This document shows, piece after piece, positions 63,301 through 64,000 of a stretch of 64,000 nt of DNA. The notes beneath the pieces are model-generated. The model saw only the letters and a list, made by a program, of their open reading frames with translations, had not been told where the DNA came from and ran no database searches. This stretch comes from an uncultured Lutibacter sp. Its GTDB lineage: Bacteria > Bacteroidota > Bacteroidia > Flavobacteriales > Flavobacteriaceae. The position numbers and the translations under genes are program-made. The DNA lies in the NCBI RefSeq assembly GCF_947493565.1, contig NZ_CANLRG010000005.1, positions 1-64,000 of the forward strand. The letters run 5' to 3'. Every line of letters starts with the position of its first letter. Position 1 is the first letter of the stretch.

Positions 63301-64000
63301 CACAAGTATAATTAGTTTAAAAGATCAAACATTTACTTTTGAAGATGTTACTTTAAAAGATACTTTTAAAAATACTAAAGGAGGATTATCAGGAACTCTC
63401 AGTCATAAAAATTTCGATAATTGGTTGCTAAACCTCAATATAAACACAAAAAATTTACTAGTTTTAAATACTGTTGAAGATGAAAATTCTGTGTATTATG
63501 GAACTGGTTTAATAGAGGGAAATGCAGTAATTAATGGGCCTACTGATAAATTAGTGATTGATGTTGTTGGGAAAACTAAAAAAGGTACCTATTTTGTAAT
63601 TCCATTAAGTGATGTTAAAACGGTAGAGTCTTCTCAACTAATCAGATTTATAAATAAAAATGAATCTGAAAATGATGATGAAATTCGCAAAGCATTTATT
63701 TCTGAAAAGCTAAAAGGATTATCGTTAAATTTTAATTTAGAAGTAACTAAAGATGCTGTAGTTGAAATGGTGTTAGATAAAGCTACTGGCAGTTTTTTAA
63801 GGGGGAGTGGAACAGGAAATTTACAAATTGAATTAGACACCAAAGATAAATTTGATATGTATGGCGATTTCATTGTTGATAATGGAATTTATAATTTTAA
63901 ATATGGTGGTTTTATCAACAAGCCATTTACTGTTAAAAAAGGAGGAAGTATTAGTTGGAGTGGCGATCCGTTTACGGCCATTTTAAATATAGAAGCAGTT
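60323..64000 (+). CDS. tamB: TamB-like translocation/assembly protein (partial, 3' end beyond window)
   Basis: One open frame runs from 60305 to the last base. The N-terminus has a basic stretch and a single membrane helix (KRIKKIVVKFLLVLVLFIAL), followed by IPAVQTKLGKMVTNYLQSEFDVDI, the AsmA-like start of TamB. About 1,200 residues of beta-rich sequence follow, and the end of the window (GSISWSGDPFTAIL-like) lies in the conserved C-terminal DUF490 domain. No ATG, GTG or TTG precedes the basic stretch; AUC at 60323 or AUU at 60332 are the likely starts, so 60323 is an estimate. TamB spans the periplasm and moves lipids or barrels between membranes. Confidence 0.85.
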   Translation, partial: MKRIKKIVVKFLLVLVLFIALISTLLSIPAVQTKLGKMVTNYLQSEFDVDITIDKVDLAYIGDVQLKKVFVKNHHADTLIYINDLTTSIFSYRNLLKSKLEFGQISLNNFILNLRTYKGENDDALTVFVDKFDDETVSDKPSGFLLTSTNLKLNKGYVELFDENKETEKPLFFKNINGDAENFKIEGPNVSTAIDKLSFTENHNVEVLSLSSNFSYSKQQMSFFNTILETEKSTISADIVFNYNREDFSDFNNKVAIEANVESANVSFLDLQKFYNEFGTEDILHFSTKITGNLNNFTTHNLQLKTDQNAIINGDLNFKNAFNQENGFSLDAYLTNLTSDYIHLKKLLPNVLGNNLPSTFKKFGRFTLRGNTFITENLINAKLNLNTAIGSAITDLELTNISNIDNSSYIGHIKVVDFELGEIIGDPLVGQISLEADIEGEGFTLEKINTAVKGHVSKHQYKSYTYKDITIDGVVKNKHFDGNMEVNDANIKLNFNGLADFSSAIYTFDFKAIVDYCDLNKINLFKRDSISNVKGDIEIKVKGNTLDDLVGTIDFKNSSYTNQKNNYFFKDFNITSLFTDSIRTITINSTEIIDGRVKGNFKFNELGKLTKNSIGSIFTNYKPYKVSNNQNLDFRFNIYNKIVEVFYPEVTLSPNTIIRGNISSNNNLFRLNIKSPKIEAFSNIIDELSLQIDNKNPIFNTQLKVDKVATDLYDISKLNLVNITLNDTLYFRTEFLGGEQNTEKFNLSFYHTFNEDNKSVFGLKKSDFTYKNNVWEINPENDKMNKVVFDGKTKMLDFKQFLVSSKNQKIEFFGKVNDSISKDLKFKFENVKLASITPNIDSLKLRGTLNGNLNYRQINKKIEPTANLSIADFNINNSHQGNLNIAIEGRNSLKQYDIDVALVRENNKSFSALGELDFTSNNPTLDVQVGFEEFKLDAFSPLGEDVFNNIRGFAYGSVHVSGLLKNPKMDGDLFLDQAGMYFPYLNVDYNFDGTSIISLKDQTFTFEDVTLKDTFKNTKGGLSGTLSHKNFDNWLLNLNINTKNLLVLNTVEDENSVYYGTGLIEGNAVINGPTDKLVIDVVGKTKKGTYFVIPLSDVKTVESSQLIRFINKNESENDDEIRKAFISEKLKGLSLNFNLEVTKDAVVEMVLDKATGSFLRGSGTGNLQIELDTKDKFDMYGDFIVDNGIYNFKYGGFINKPFTVKKGGSISWSGDPFTAILNIEAV

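Overview
The window is AT-rich, gene-dense DNA from a member of the Bacteroidota, almost certainly a marine-type Flavobacteriaceae. The signs are promoters of the TTTG / TAnnTTTG type instead of -35/-10 boxes, few Shine-Dalgarno sequences, many lipoproteins, Bacteroidota-restricted families (DUF5777 barrel, HYC_CC_PP, DUF4242 fused to AraC) and flavobacterial gene neighbourhoods such as tsaD beside tamB. I cannot name genus or species from the sequence alone. No insertion sequence, prophage, integrase or CRISPR array is visible, and base composition is even throughout.

Layout. 1-80: 3' end of a 5S rRNA, closing an rRNA operon. 155-6004: a DUF6526-like membrane protein, umuC-umuD (translesion polymerase V), a PafA-like phosphatase lipoprotein, an MlaE/MlaF lipid ABC transporter pair, then tRNA-Lys and tRNA-Tyr. 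6036-12430: a seven-gene minus-strand run (glutamine cyclotransferase, beta-helix lipoprotein, SDR, SprT-like, mannose-1-P guanylyltransferase, DUF389). 12550-16125: L31, a DUF4242-cyclase-AraC regulator, a BBE-type FAD oxidase and an exported truncated haemoglobin. 16230-31407: housekeeping genes (pdhA-pdhC, gcvP, a UbiA-like protein, a methyltransferase, a Nif3 protein, lpxK, pnp, ppx, a SixA-like phosphatase, pdxH, a sodium:solute symporter, recR). 31468-35752: iorA-iorB-acd, a 2-oxoacid:ferredoxin oxidoreductase with an ADP-forming acyl-CoA synthetase. 35988-46456: a nearly complete haem pathway around a divergent control region, with a PchR-like AraC regulator, hemH and hemJ leftward and hemA, hemCD (fused), hemB, hemL, hemE and hemN rightward. 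46527-52846: a minus-strand respiratory operon (hexahaem lipoprotein, monohaem lipoprotein, DUF5777 barrel, Tat-exported FeS protein, NrfD quinol module, a membrane-anchored beta protein, a small cytochrome c). 53247-64000: a branched-chain-type E2, an MscS channel, a metal-uptake trio (HYC_CC_PP, TonB receptor, HMA protein), tsaD and a truncated tamB.

The most interesting result links three regions. A 16-bp dyad TATGAC-N4-ATCATA, with the CRP/FNR-superfamily core TGAC-N4-ATCA, lies upstream of iorAB-acd, upstream of araC-hemH-hemJ and upstream of the cytochrome operon. In the first and third cases its centre is exactly 33 bp from the centre of a TAnnTTTA box. In the second it is 54 bp from a TAnnTTTG box, that is 21 bp (two helical turns) further. 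This suggests one anaerobic or redox regulator controlling oxygen-sensitive 2-oxoacid oxidation, haem supply and a quinol-to-cytochrome electron pathway that may reach the cell surface. The hemA promoter also carries 21-bp-spaced direct repeats that look like the site of the adjacent AraC-type regulator.
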